From Streptosporangium sp. NBC_01756 (GTDB taxonomy: Bacteria; Actinomycetota; Actinomycetes; Streptosporangiales; Streptosporangiaceae): 64,000 bases of DNA. The translations under genes were made by a program, and so were the position numbers. This document shows positions 52,951-61,549 of the stretch, piece after piece; the first letter of the stretch is position 1, and the number at the start of each line of letters is the position of its first letter. The stretch covers positions 1,116,001-1,180,000 of the forward strand of contig NZ_CP109130.1 in NCBI RefSeq assembly GCF_035917975.1, given 5' to 3'. The notes under the pieces are model-generated. The model was not told where the DNA came from and made no database searches. It saw only the letters and a program-made list of their open reading frames with translations.

Positions 52951-54714
52951 TCAGCGGGTACAGCCTTGCGTGTTCCACACGATCCGGGTGTGCTGGGGAT
53001 GGACCAGCGGCTGCACCGGGACCAACGGCTGCCGGCCGGAGGAGGGTTCCAGCAGATCGAACTCCAGCGTTCTCGACTGCCCGGGGGCGAACTCCAGCAG
53101 GGTCGAGTAGACGGGATGGGAGCGTTCGTCCTCTCGCGTGACCGCCACCCGGTCACCGTCGAGCCGTGCCGTCCTCATCTTCGTTCCGGCCCCCGCGTAC
53201 AGCGACACCCACAACAGGTTGGAGCCGACCGCGTGGTGGAGCCGCAGGGAGTCCATCCGGCCGGTCACGTAGGAGGGCAGGCTCCGGTCCGGCACGTCGT
53301 TGGTGAGCCGGACCCGGACCGTCGTGGGGCGCAGCCCGCTCCAGCACGGGCCCAGCTCGTAGTCGAGGGAGCGCTTCAGGTAGTAGTCGAGCTTGCCGCC
53401 GGCGGAGTTGTTGACCACCAGCCCCGCGAACGGTCCCGGCCGCCGGGGCAGCACACCGCCGACATCGGCCGCCGACAGGAGTGACTGCTCCGCGCCGCGG
53501 CGGCTCCAGATCTGGATCCTGCGCTCGTCCACCATGTGGAGCAGGGCGGGCAGCAGCCGGAAAGGCTCGGCGAGGGCCTTGGGCAGCGTCTCGCTGACAG
53601 CTCCGGCGACCGTGATGAGGAACCGTTTACGCACCGTCGGGTCGGTATACCGGGCATAGGCGGTGCGTTCGGTGAGGTCGACGACGTTCTCGGCGGTCAC
53701 CCTCTCCCCACCGGGGAGGGTGACCGGTCCGATCGCCTCAAGCAGGTAGGACAGGCCGATCGGGTCGATCGCGATGGCACCGTCCAGCCGGCGGTGGGTC
53801 TGCCGTTCCCACAGCCCGGTCCAGGTGGCCGCGGCATAGGGGAAGTGCGGGGAGAGGTTGGAGATGGAGAGCATCCTGACCGCGCTCGGCCCGTAGCGTG
53901 CTCGGAAGTCCGCACCGTGATCGGCGACAGGTGCCGGACTCGTGGCGAGACCTTTGTTGTCGGACAGCCGCGTGATGCCGATCCCGCCGGGTCCGGCCCG
54001 CAGGATGCCGAACGCGCCGACCAGGCCTCCGGTCCCCCGCGCCTCGGCATTGGTCTGGAACGCCATGAAGTAACGGCGCGGGCCGTCGTGGCCCAGCATC
54101 GGCGGGAGCAGGGCCGTGACGGTCGCCGCGCTGCCGAGCCAGCCCCGCAACTGATCGACTCCGTCCAGAGCCGTACCGCGGGCCTGGTCGAGCAGGTCGA
54201 CGCCGGTGTCGGATGGCGTGGCCGCCAGGCGGGACCTCACCCGTGCGAGCCGGATGACGGCGTCGTCCAGCACCGGCGTCGCAGCGTCGAGTGTGTCGAG
54301 CACCGAGGTCATACCGCCCGAGGAGTGCGTCTTCGCCGGCAGGAGCGCCCCACCGACCCGCTGGACGGCGGCCAGCACCTCGGTCAGCTCCGCGGCGCTC
54401 TCGGCCAGCCCGCGCACGGTCGTCGCACCGTCTCCCACCATCGGAGCGTGGGCGATCACCGACCAGTCGGGGCCCGCGGTGAGCCGCTTCGCCTCGGCGG
54501 CGTGCCACCGGGCGTCCGCGAGCATCCGGGCCATCGGCTCGAGGTCACGCGTGCTCGCCAGCGTGCGCAACTGGAGCAGCGCGCTCCTGGTCGCCTCCAG
54601 ATGGTCGCGCACGCTCAGGGCGAGATGGGCCGACCAGCCCCCGGCCGGCACAATGACGGCGACGAGACCCAGCAGGCCGGCCACGACGACTCGTCTGCGC
54701 CCCCTAGAGTGCAC
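52951..54714 (-). CDS. DUF4012 membrane-anchored protein
   Basis: A 587-residue protein with one N-terminal membrane helix (residues 9-30) and a large outer region. The RRYFMAFQTNAEARGTGGLVGAFGIL motif near residue 215, and the later SNLSPHFPYAA and TLPGG-containing stretches, are diagnostic of DUF4012, a family frequent in polysaccharide loci of actinomycetes and other Gram-positives. The sequence has a LytR/CpsA/Psr flavour, but no catalytic motif was identified. It starts at GTG 54714, 11 bp inside the upstream LPFTG gene, so the two are co-translated. Confidence 0.88.
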   Translation of the reverse strand: MHSRGRRRVVVAGLLGLVAVIVPAGGWSAHLALSVRDHLEATRSALLQLRTLASTRDLEPMARMLADARWHAAEAKRLTAGPDWSVIAHAPMVGDGATTVRGLAESAAELTEVLAAVQRVGGALLPAKTHSSGGMTSVLDTLDAATPVLDDAVIRLARVRSRLAATPSDTGVDLLDQARGTALDGVDQLRGWLGSAATVTALLPPMLGHDGPRRYFMAFQTNAEARGTGGLVGAFGILRAGPGGIGITRLSDNKGLATSPAPVADHGADFRARYGPSAVRMLSISNLSPHFPYAAATWTGLWERQTHRRLDGAIAIDPIGLSYLLEAIGPVTLPGGERVTAENVVDLTERTAYARYTDPTVRKRFLITVAGAVSETLPKALAEPFRLLPALLHMVDERRIQIWSRRGAEQSLLSAADVGGVLPRRPGPFAGLVVNNSAGGKLDYYLKRSLDYELGPCWSGLRPTTVRVRLTNDVPDRSLPSYVTGRMDSLRLHHAVGSNLLWVSLYAGAGTKMRTARLDGDRVAVTREDERSHPVYSTLLEFAPGQSRTLEFDLLEPSSGRQPLVPVQPLVHPQHTRIVWNTQGCTR

Positions 54715-55252
54715 TGGAAGATCGGCGACGCCGTACGGAGATCAGCGTTCCGGCGGCACCGGCGGCGAGCAGGCCGGCGCCCACCGTGGCGATGAGCGCC
54801 ACGGGTGCTCCGGTGAAGGGCAGCTCATCGGCACCGGAGGTGGCGGCGGCGACCGTCCGGTGTCCCCCGCCGCACCCGCCGCACCCGCCGCATCCACCGC
54901 ACCTTCGGTGATGACCCCAGCCGTTGTCGGTGAACGTGATGACCTGCCGGTTGGTGGAGTCCTGGACGATTGCCGGACCGTCGTCCTCGTCATCGTCATC
55001 GCGGGCCTTACCGGTGATGGCATTCACCTTGCCCTCGACGCGGTCCTCGATCTCCGACAGGAGCGGGTCGTCCGTGTCGAAGTCCCCCAGGAAGGGGTCA
55101 CCGTTGTCGGGATGTGGCGGATAGGGCTTCGCTGGCGAGGCCGCCATCGGCGGCGAGAGTGCGGAGGCGGTCGCCGTTTCGGCGATTCCGAGCGCGGGTC
55201 CACCTCCAACAGCCATCGCGATGAGAAGAGAGATCGTCTGTTTTCCGGTCAT
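54704..55252 (-). CDS. LPFTG-type sortase-anchored surface protein
   Basis: A 182-residue exported protein. A signal peptide (about 1-30, LLIAMAVGGGPALGIAETATA) is followed by a Pro-rich and acidic region with a DDDDEDD run (about residue 85), a Cys/Gly stretch (CGGCGGCGGCGGG, about 120), and a C-terminal sorting signal: LPFTG, a 20-residue hydrophobic span and an RRRR tail. No sortase is encoded in the window. AGGAG six bases before ATG 55252 fixes the start. It overlaps the DUF4012 gene. Confidence 0.85.
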   Translation of the reverse strand: MTGKQTISLLIAMAVGGGPALGIAETATASALSPPMAASPAKPYPPHPDNGDPFLGDFDTDDPLLSEIEDRVEGKVNAITGKARDDDDEDDGPAIVQDSTNRQVITFTDNGWGHHRRCGGCGGCGGCGGGHRTVAAATSGADELPFTGAPVALIATVGAGLLAAGAAGTLISVRRRRSSSAL

Positions 55253-55493
55253 TTCTGACTCCTGGTGGCGATGATTCAGGCCATAGAACACACCACTCGG
55301 AACACGAGCGACATGTCTCCGGAACCCGTTATATTCACCCCCGCATAGGGACAGCCCGTACGGCTCGCGCACATTACCGAACGATCGCCGACTGCCCTCG
55401 GAACATTGACCTTCGGGAAGCGACACGCCGCAGCCGGACAGGATCGCCCGGAAGGGGCGAGAAGTCGGGCGCCGGAGCCGGTGAGGAGGCCCC

Positions 55494-55499
55494 TAGACT
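55494..55499 (+). promoter_or_regulatory. Candidate -10 box for a leaderless dehydrogenase mRNA
   Basis: TAGACT ends six bases before the ATG at 55506 and no Shine-Dalgarno is present, which fits leaderless transcription. Confidence 0.4.
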
Positions 55500-55505
55500 T
55501 CGGAC

Positions 55506-56261
55506 ATGCCTTCCGCATTGATCACGGGCGCGACCGCCGGCATCGGTGCCGCGTTCGCCCGCCGCCTGGCCGCCGACGGTTTCTCCCTCGTCCTGGTGGC
55601 CCGCGACGAGGGGCGGCTGAGCGCCTCCGCAGAGGAGTTGCGCCTGCGCTACGGGGTGGAGGTCGAGGTGCTGGCCGCCGACCTGGCCGCCGAGGAGGGG
55701 CTGACCGCGGTCGAGCGGCGACTCCGGGAAGGGGTCGACCTGCTGGTCAACAACGCCGGCTTCGGCCATCCCGGTGCGTTCCTCGACGTTCCGGTCGCCG
55801 ACGAGCTACGGATGCTGAAGGTGCACTGTGAGGCGGTGCTGCGGCTGACGCTGGCCGCACTGCCGGGGATGCGGAAGCGCGACCGGGGAGCGGTGGTCAA
55901 CGTCGCGTCGGTTGCGGCGTTCTTCACCCGGGGCACCTACAGCGCGTCCAAGGCATGGGTGGTCAACTTCAGCGAGTCCATCGCCGCCGAGCTGACCGGC
56001 GGCCGCGTGCGGGTGATGGCCCTGTGCCCGGGGTTCGTCAGGACCGAGTTTCACGACCGCGCCTCGATGGACGTCTCCGGCATCCCCGGCTTCCTATGGC
56101 TCTCGGCGGACAAGGTGGTGAACGAGGCCATGGGCGACCTGGCCCGCGGCAGACGGGTGAGCGTCCCGGACATCCGCTACAAGGTCATCGTCGGGGTCGG
56201 CAGGCTGGTCCCCCGAGGCCTCACCGGAGAGGTCTCCCGCCGCCTCGGCCGCCGGCGGTAG
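55506..56261 (+). CDS. Short-chain dehydrogenase/reductase
   Basis: A 251-residue classical SDR: TGATAGIGAAFARRLA near residue 8, NNAGFGHPGAF near 85, the Ser in NVASVAAFF and the catalytic YSASK near 146. The LCPGFVRTEFHDR segment is common in the actinobacterial DltE-like group. The C-terminus is Arg-rich (RRLGRRR). It starts at ATG 55506, probably on a leaderless mRNA. Its last 39 bases lie in a 60-bp unit that is repeated directly downstream. Confidence 0.9.
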   Translation: MPSALITGATAGIGAAFARRLAADGFSLVLVARDEGRLSASAEELRLRYGVEVEVLAADLAAEEGLTAVERRLREGVDLLVNNAGFGHPGAFLDVPVADELRMLKVHCEAVLRLTLAALPGMRKRDRGAVVNVASVAAFFTRGTYSASKAWVVNFSESIAAELTGGRVRVMALCPGFVRTEFHDRASMDVSGIPGFLWLSADKVVNEAMGDLARGRRVSVPDIRYKVIVGVGRLVPRGLTGEVSRRLGRRR

Positions 56262-56342
56262 GCCCGCCGGGCAGGACGCGGACCCGGAGAGGCCACCCGC
56301 CGCCTCGGCCATCGGCGGTGCACCCGCCAGGCAGAGCGCGGG
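56224..56342. repeat. 60-bp tandem duplication at the dehydrogenase 3' end
   Basis: 56224-56282 and 56284-56342 share most positions in exact 60-bp register (CGGAGAGG, CCCGCCGCCTCGGCC, GGCGGT, CCCGCC blocks). The first copy includes the stop at 56259-56261; the second is non-coding. It resembles the duplicated moxR tail at 1360-1433. Confidence 0.75.
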
Positions 56343-56381
56343 CCGCGGCGGGCACGGGACACGGTGGCCGGTACGGACACG

Positions 56382-56422
56382 AAAAGGCCCGCACCACGGG
56401 AGGGGGTCGTGGCACGGGCCCT
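56382..56422 (-). terminator. Intrinsic terminator of msiK
   Basis: On the minus strand a GC-rich 13-bp stem with two G-U pairs and a loop of C-rich bases is followed by UUUUC. It sits just after the msiK stop. Confidence 0.85.
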
Positions 56423-56440
56423 TTCGGCCTACGGGGTTGG

Positions 56441-57661
<1,221 letters not shown>

Positions 57662-57705
57662 GGAGAGTCCTTAGCGCCTCGGGCCAACCCCGCGTTCACC
57701 CGATG

Positions 57706-57719
57706 TGGATACGTTTTCA
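57706..57719. promoter_or_regulatory. LacI-type operator candidate near msiK
   Basis: TGGATACGTTTTCA matches the ideal palindrome TGGAAACGTTTCCA at 12 of 14 positions. It lies 45 bp upstream of the msiK start. Confidence 0.55.
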
Positions 57720-57825
57720 TGCATCCCATCGGAAAGGAACATCGGTGTCAAGAGGTGGCATGGTTCTTCCTTGTCAACGGGGGCATCGTTATCTCTTCGC
57801 ACTGGATCCACTACGGAAATCATGG

Positions 57826-57839
57826 TGGAATCGTTTCCA
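57826..57839. promoter_or_regulatory. LacI-type operator candidate overlapping the lacI start
   Basis: TGGAATCGTTTCCA is a palindrome broken at one pair (13 of 14 to the ideal) and its last base is the A of the regulator's start codon. This suggests autoregulation. Confidence 0.6.
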
Positions 57840-58837
57840 TGAACATGCGTCGTACGACCATCAAGGACGTCGCCGAGGCGGCGGGGGTCGGGGTCGCCAC
57901 GGTGTCGCGGGTTCTGTCCGGCGGCTCGGCGAGTCCCGAGACCAGGGAGCGGGTGCTGACCGTCGCGGCCCAGCTCGACTACCGGCCCAGCGCGCTCGGC
58001 CGCAACCTCCGCCAGCAGCGGTCGGGCGGGATAGGGCTGCTGCTGCCCGACATCACCGACACCTTCTACGGCCGGCTGGCCGACGGCGTGCTCGCCTGCG
58101 CGCGCTCGGCGGGCGAACCGGTGATCCTGGGGGCGACCGGCGACGACCCGGAACGCGAGGCGGAGCTGATCGGCATGCTGCTGGAGCAGGGGGTGGACCG
58201 GGTGATCGCGGTCCCCTCCGGCGACGGTGAGACGTGGACGCCGACGTTGCGGGCCGGGCTCGCCATGGTGTTCGCGCACCGGCTCGCGGCCGGGCGCGAC
58301 GATGTGCCCGCGGTCCTGGCGGACGACCGCGCGGGCGTGCAGACCGCGGTCGACTACCTGACGGGGCTGGGCCACCGGCGCATCGCCTACCTCGGCGGCC
58401 CCGGCCAGGAGCAGCGCCTGACCGCCTTCCGCCAGACGCTGGGCGACCTGGTGGACGAGGAGCTCATCGTCTCCGCGCGCGGCAGCCGCGACTCCGCCTA
58501 CGCGGCCGCCGCCGGACTCCTTCAGCGCCGCCCCGACCTGACGGCCGTGCTGGCCGGGGGCAACCTGCTGGGTGAGGCCGCCGTGCTCGCCGCCAGGGAG
58601 CTCGACCTGCGGGTGCCCAGGGACCTGTCACTGATCATGTTCGACGACGTGCCCTGGGCCGAGCTGTGCTCCCCGACGCTGACCGTGATCGCCCAGCCCG
58701 CCCAGGACATCGGCTACCGCGCGGCCGAACTGGTGCTGCGCACCGGAGGGCGACGCCCGCGAAGCGTGCTGCTGCCCACCGAGCTGATCGTCAGGGGAAG
58801 CTGCGCCCCTAAAGGGATTTCTCGATCGCCGCGATGA
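57839..58837 (+). CDS. LacI family transcriptional regulator
   Basis: A 332-residue repressor. The N-terminal helix-turn-helix reads TIKDVAEAAGVGVATVSRVLSG (residues 6-27), with the hinge SALGRNLRQQRS. The sugar-binding core follows: IGLLLPDITDTFYGRLADG, AVLADDRAGVQTAVDYL, GHRRIAYLGGP and LIMFDDVPWAELCSPTLT. It is divergent from msiK, so it probably controls msiK and itself. Start ATG 57839 with GGTGGA nine bases upstream; the huge open frame upstream is a shadow. It overlaps the glutathione peroxidase gene by 29 bp. Confidence 0.9.
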   Translation: MNMRRTTIKDVAEAAGVGVATVSRVLSGGSASPETRERVLTVAAQLDYRPSALGRNLRQQRSGGIGLLLPDITDTFYGRLADGVLACARSAGEPVILGATGDDPEREAELIGMLLEQGVDRVIAVPSGDGETWTPTLRAGLAMVFAHRLAAGRDDVPAVLADDRAGVQTAVDYLTGLGHRRIAYLGGPGQEQRLTAFRQTLGDLVDEELIVSARGSRDSAYAAAAGLLQRRPDLTAVLAGGNLLGEAAVLAARELDLRVPRDLSLIMFDDVPWAELCSPTLTVIAQPAQDIGYRAAELVLRTGGRRPRSVLLPTELIVRGSCAPKGISRSPR

Positions 58838-59294
58838 CGGCGGGGTCCTCCGGCTCGACGGCCGGGCGGAACCGGGCCAGCACCTCGCCCTCGCGGGAGA
58901 CCAGGAACTTCTCGAAGTTCCACTGGACGTCACCGGACGCGCCATCGGCATCGGGGGCCCGGGTAAGCGAGGCGTAGAGCGGATGCCGGTCCTCGCCGTT
59001 GACATCCGCCTTGGCGAGCAGCGGGAAGTCCACCCCGTAGGTGGTGGAGCAGAACTCCTGGATCTGCTCGGCGCTGCCCGGCTCCTGGCCCATGAACTGG
59101 TTGCACGGAACACCGACGACGGCGAACCCTCTGTCGGCGTAGGTCTGCTGGAGCCGGACCAGCCCCGCGTACTGCGGAGTGAGACCGCATCTGGAGGCCA
59201 CGTTCACGATGAGGGCTGCCTTGTCACCGAGCAGCTCCGCCAGGGTGGTGGGGGCGTCGGCAAGGGTGTGTACGGGGATATCACGGATACTCAT
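58809..59294 (-). CDS. Glutathione peroxidase family thiol peroxidase
   Basis: A 161-residue peroxidase: VNVASRCGLTPQY with the peroxidatic Cys36, GVPCNQFMGQEPG with the active-site Gln, and VQWNFEKFLV with the Trp-Asn pair. It has a Cys and not selenocysteine, and as in most actinomycetes it probably uses thioredoxin or mycothiol-linked reductants. It is monocistronic and convergent with the LacI gene. The start at ATG 59294 gives the family length. Confidence 0.93.
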   Translation of the reverse strand: MSIRDIPVHTLADAPTTLAELLGDKAALIVNVASRCGLTPQYAGLVRLQQTYADRGFAVVGVPCNQFMGQEPGSAEQIQEFCSTTYGVDFPLLAKADVNGEDRHPLYASLTRAPDADGASGDVQWNFEKFLVSREGEVLARFRPAVEPEDPAVIAAIEKSL

Positions 59295-59515
59295 GATCTG
59301 CAGCTTAATCGCCTGTCATATCCGAGAGTTACGGCGTCCAAGAAGTGAAATGTGACGGACGCCATAGGTGAGACGCCGAACCCCTCACCAGGCGCATGAT
59401 CTTTTCCTAACCGATCTTTGACAGAGACCTCGACAGGAACTGTCGACTCGCCTTCCGGGTAATCACTGGGGCATCGTGGCGGCCGTCCTCAGATCCCAGC
59501 GAAAGGCAGTTCTCT

Positions 59516-59932
59516 ATGCCGACGCCACGCCGTACCAGCGTTCTGCTGGTCACCTCGGCGCTCGCCGTCAGCACCACCGCCACGGTCGCCCAGATCTCCA
59601 CCGCCACCGCCGCCCACGCCTCCTCGGCGCAGCGGAGCAACAAGGCCCTCGCGGCACCCCTGGTGTCCGCGCGGGGCTGGACCAGAGGTCAGTTCGGCTG
59701 CCTCAGCCTCCTCTGGTCCAGGGAGAGCGGCTGGAACCATCGGGCGCACAACCGCTACTCCGGGGCCTACGGCATCCCTCAGGCGCTGCCCGGCGGAAAG
59801 ATGGCCAGCGCCGGTCGCGATTGGCGCACCAACCCCAGAACACAGATCAAATGGGGACTTTCCTACATCAAGAAGCGCTACGGCTCCCCATGCGGAGCGT
59901 GGGCGCATTTCCAGTCACGCGGCTGGTACTAG
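59516..59932 (+). CDS. Secreted transglycosylase SLT-like protein
   Basis: A 138-residue exported protein: signal peptide about 1-36 (VLLVTSALAVSTTATVA to AHAS), then a compact lysozyme-like domain with LLWSRESGWNHRAHN carrying the catalytic Glu, the GAYGIPQALPG motif and RDWRTNPRTQIKWGLSYIKKRYGSPCGAW. Such small SLT domains occur in actinomycete cell-wall remodelling enzymes. Two Cys (QFGCL and SPCGAW) could form a disulphide. It is followed by a paralogue at 60261. No riboswitch-like leader was recognised upstream. Confidence 0.85.
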   Translation: MPTPRRTSVLLVTSALAVSTTATVAQISTATAAHASSAQRSNKALAAPLVSARGWTRGQFGCLSLLWSRESGWNHRAHNRYSGAYGIPQALPGGKMASAGRDWRTNPRTQIKWGLSYIKKRYGSPCGAWAHFQSRGWY

Positions 59933-60260
59933 ATCCAAACCCCATGCCGGGGTGTTTTTCATCTCCTCTCCCCGCATAGGCGTATCGCCGGTGGTAAGCC
60001 GGGTCCCGCCGAATCACCCGTAGGCCACGAAGATCGGGCAAACACCTTTCCACGGCATGTCGCAACCGCCGCTCGGCCCTCCCCCGGCGTACTAGAAAGC
60101 GCCCTAGAGAAAACGTCGCGGCGTCTCATGCCGGAAACGGGCCGGCGAGACCGCGCGGGCATGTCCACGTCCGAGCCACGGGCGCCGGACCGTCCGGCGT
60201 GCGAGGGGGCCAACGCCCTCTCGCACGCCTCCCGCACGCGGCCAGCGGACAAGGATCACC
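59933..60260. other. Intergenic region between the two SLT-like genes
   Basis: About 330 bp. Besides the terminator it has a TACTAGAAAGCGCCCTAGAG stretch near 60089-60108 (CTAG repeated in a near-palindrome), plausible as a promoter or operator region. No gene is supported. Confidence 0.4.
59936..59960 (+). terminator. Intrinsic terminator
   Basis: ACCCC (59939-59943), a five-base loop and GGGGT (59949-59953), followed by GTTTTT, directly after the first SLT-like gene. Confidence 0.75.
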
Positions 60261-60761
60261 ATGAACAGCTACCGCGTCCTGCGGAACACCGCCGTTACCA
60301 TGATCACGGCCTCGGCCATGGTCGGCTCGGCGGGGATCGGGCAAGCCAAGGAAATCATGGAGCCGGCCAGGAAAGGGCTGGCGAAGATGATCGTCCATCA
60401 GGGTACGTGGTTCACCCGGGCCCAGCCCAGAGTCATCAGGTTCGCATCGAGAACCACCAGAAGCAGGAACAAGGCGATCGCGTTCCGCCTCGTCTCCCGC
60501 CGCCTGTGGTCTCACAGCCAGTTTCGCTGCCTGGACAGTCTCTGGACCAGAGAGAGCAACTGGAACCACCAGGCACACAACGCCTCCTCGGGGGCGTACG
60601 GCATTCCCCAGGCCCTGCCGGGCTCGAAGATGAGCGGCAGCGGCGGGGACTGGCGGTCGAACCCGGTCACCCAGATCAGCTGGGGACTGGGCTACATCAA
60701 GAGCCGCTACGGTTCACCGTGCGGAGCATGGGGTCATTTCCGGTCGAGTAACTGGTACTGA
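60261..60761 (+). CDS. Secreted transglycosylase SLT-like protein, paralogue
   Basis: A 166-residue exported relative of the gene at 59516. The signal spans about 1-29 (TAVTMITASAMVGSAGIGQA), followed by a basic spacer of about 55 residues that the other copy lacks, then the same domain: LDSLWTRESNWNHQAHN, GAYGIPQALPGSKM and LGYIKSRYGSPCGAWGHF. The catalytic Glu and the Cys pair are kept. It starts at ATG 60261 with AAGGA six bases upstream. The pair arose by duplication; the basic spacer could bind wall teichoic acid or peptidoglycan, which is inference. Confidence 0.85.
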   Translation: MNSYRVLRNTAVTMITASAMVGSAGIGQAKEIMEPARKGLAKMIVHQGTWFTRAQPRVIRFASRTTRSRNKAIAFRLVSRRLWSHSQFRCLDSLWTRESNWNHQAHNASSGAYGIPQALPGSKMSGSGGDWRSNPVTQISWGLGYIKSRYGSPCGAWGHFRSSNWY

Positions 60762-60768
60762 CCGCAAG

Positions 60769-60799
60769 GAGGAGTGTCCAGGGGAAGGGAACACTCCTC
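60769..60799. terminator. Hairpin between convergent genes
   Basis: GAGGAGTGT (60769-60777) and ACACTCCTC (60791-60799) form a 9-bp stem just after the second SLT-like gene and 30 bp from the TetR stop. Confidence 0.6.
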
Positions 60800-60828
60800 G
60801 GGCGTCCGGGGCCGGCGGGTCCCGGACG

Positions 60829-61461
60829 TCACCTTCTCAGCTGTACGGCTATCGCCTGGATGAGCAACTCCAGGCCGAACGCGAACTCCGCTTCGGGATC
60901 GAAGTCGACCAGTTGCGGGACCAGTCCGCTCACCTGCGGGAAGAGCACGGGATCGACATTCTCGACCGCGACGTCGGAGTGGGGGACGGGGGCGAAGGTC
61001 GGGGTGACGCCGACCTCGCGCAGCAGCGATCCCACGATGTAGGCGATGAACACCCGCAGGATGCGGACCGCGTCGTGCCCGTCGAACCCGGCGCTGCGCA
61101 GCGTGGCGAGCGCCCGATCCACCGGCAGCAGCCCGGCGGTCGACTGAAGCTGGCGGCTGACCACCACCATCGTGCAGCGGGGATAGTGGTGGGCGATCTG
61201 CCGGAAGGCGAGCGCCTGCATCCGCACCCGGTCGGTCCAGTCGGCGTCCGGGTCGTCGGTGAACTCGACCTGCGACAGCACGGTCTCGGCCACTCCGTCG
61301 AGCAGGGCGGACTTGTTGGGCACGTGGTTGTAGAGGGACATCACGCCCACGCCCAGGCCGGCGGCGATCCTGCGCATGGACACCGCGTCGGCCCCCTCGC
61401 GTTCGATCAGGTCGATGGCCGCGGCGACGATACGCGGACGGGACAGTGGCTCTGCGGGCAT
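60829..61461 (-). CDS. TetR family transcriptional regulator
   Basis: A 210-residue regulator. The N-terminal helix-turn-helix is SRPRIVAAAIDLIEREGADAVSMRRIAAGLGVGVMSLYNHVPNKSALLDG (about 8-57), followed by an all-helical ligand domain. It is divergent from the ferritin-like gene, and a 13-bp inverted repeat lies in the 88-bp gap. The ATG at 61461 is preferred; the 30-codon upstream extension would run through the operator. Confidence 0.9.
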   Translation of the reverse strand: MPAEPLSRPRIVAAAIDLIEREGADAVSMRRIAAGLGVGVMSLYNHVPNKSALLDGVAETVLSQVEFTDDPDADWTDRVRMQALAFRQIAHHYPRCTMVVVSRQLQSTAGLLPVDRALATLRSAGFDGHDAVRILRVFIAYIVGSLLREVGVTPTFAPVPHSDVAVENVDPVLFPQVSGLVPQLVDFDPEAEFAFGLELLIQAIAVQLRR

Positions 61462-61491
61462 ACTGCCATTGTCGCCTGCGTCTTGACGCCC

Positions 61492-61534
61492 GTACACCGT
61501 ACGTGCGACTCTCGCTGGTGTACGTACGGTGTAC
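61492..61534. promoter_or_regulatory. TetR-type operator
   Basis: Perfect 13-bp arms GTACACCGTACGT (61492-61504) and ACGTACGGTGTAC (61522-61534). The right arm also partly repeats (GTGTACGTACGGTGTACGT), giving overlapping half-sites. It covers the divergent promoter area of the tetR and ferritin-like genes. Confidence 0.75.
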
Positions 61535-61549
61535 GTCTCTGGAGGCCGC

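Noticed and set aside
54842-54905. CCGCACCCGCCG repeats as a DNA-level tandem repeat or CRISPR-like array
   Set aside because: They encode the CGGCGG stretch of the LPFTG protein and there is no spacer structure.
14862-55252. Phage or transposon boundary around the glycan locus
   Set aside because: No integrase, transposase, tRNA or terminal repeats were seen at either edge.
59295-59515. Possible ydaO/c-di-AMP riboswitch upstream of the SLT-like gene
   Set aside because: Such elements often precede actinomycete wall hydrolase genes, but the conserved core was not found; only a 7-bp hairpin (59430-59446) is present.
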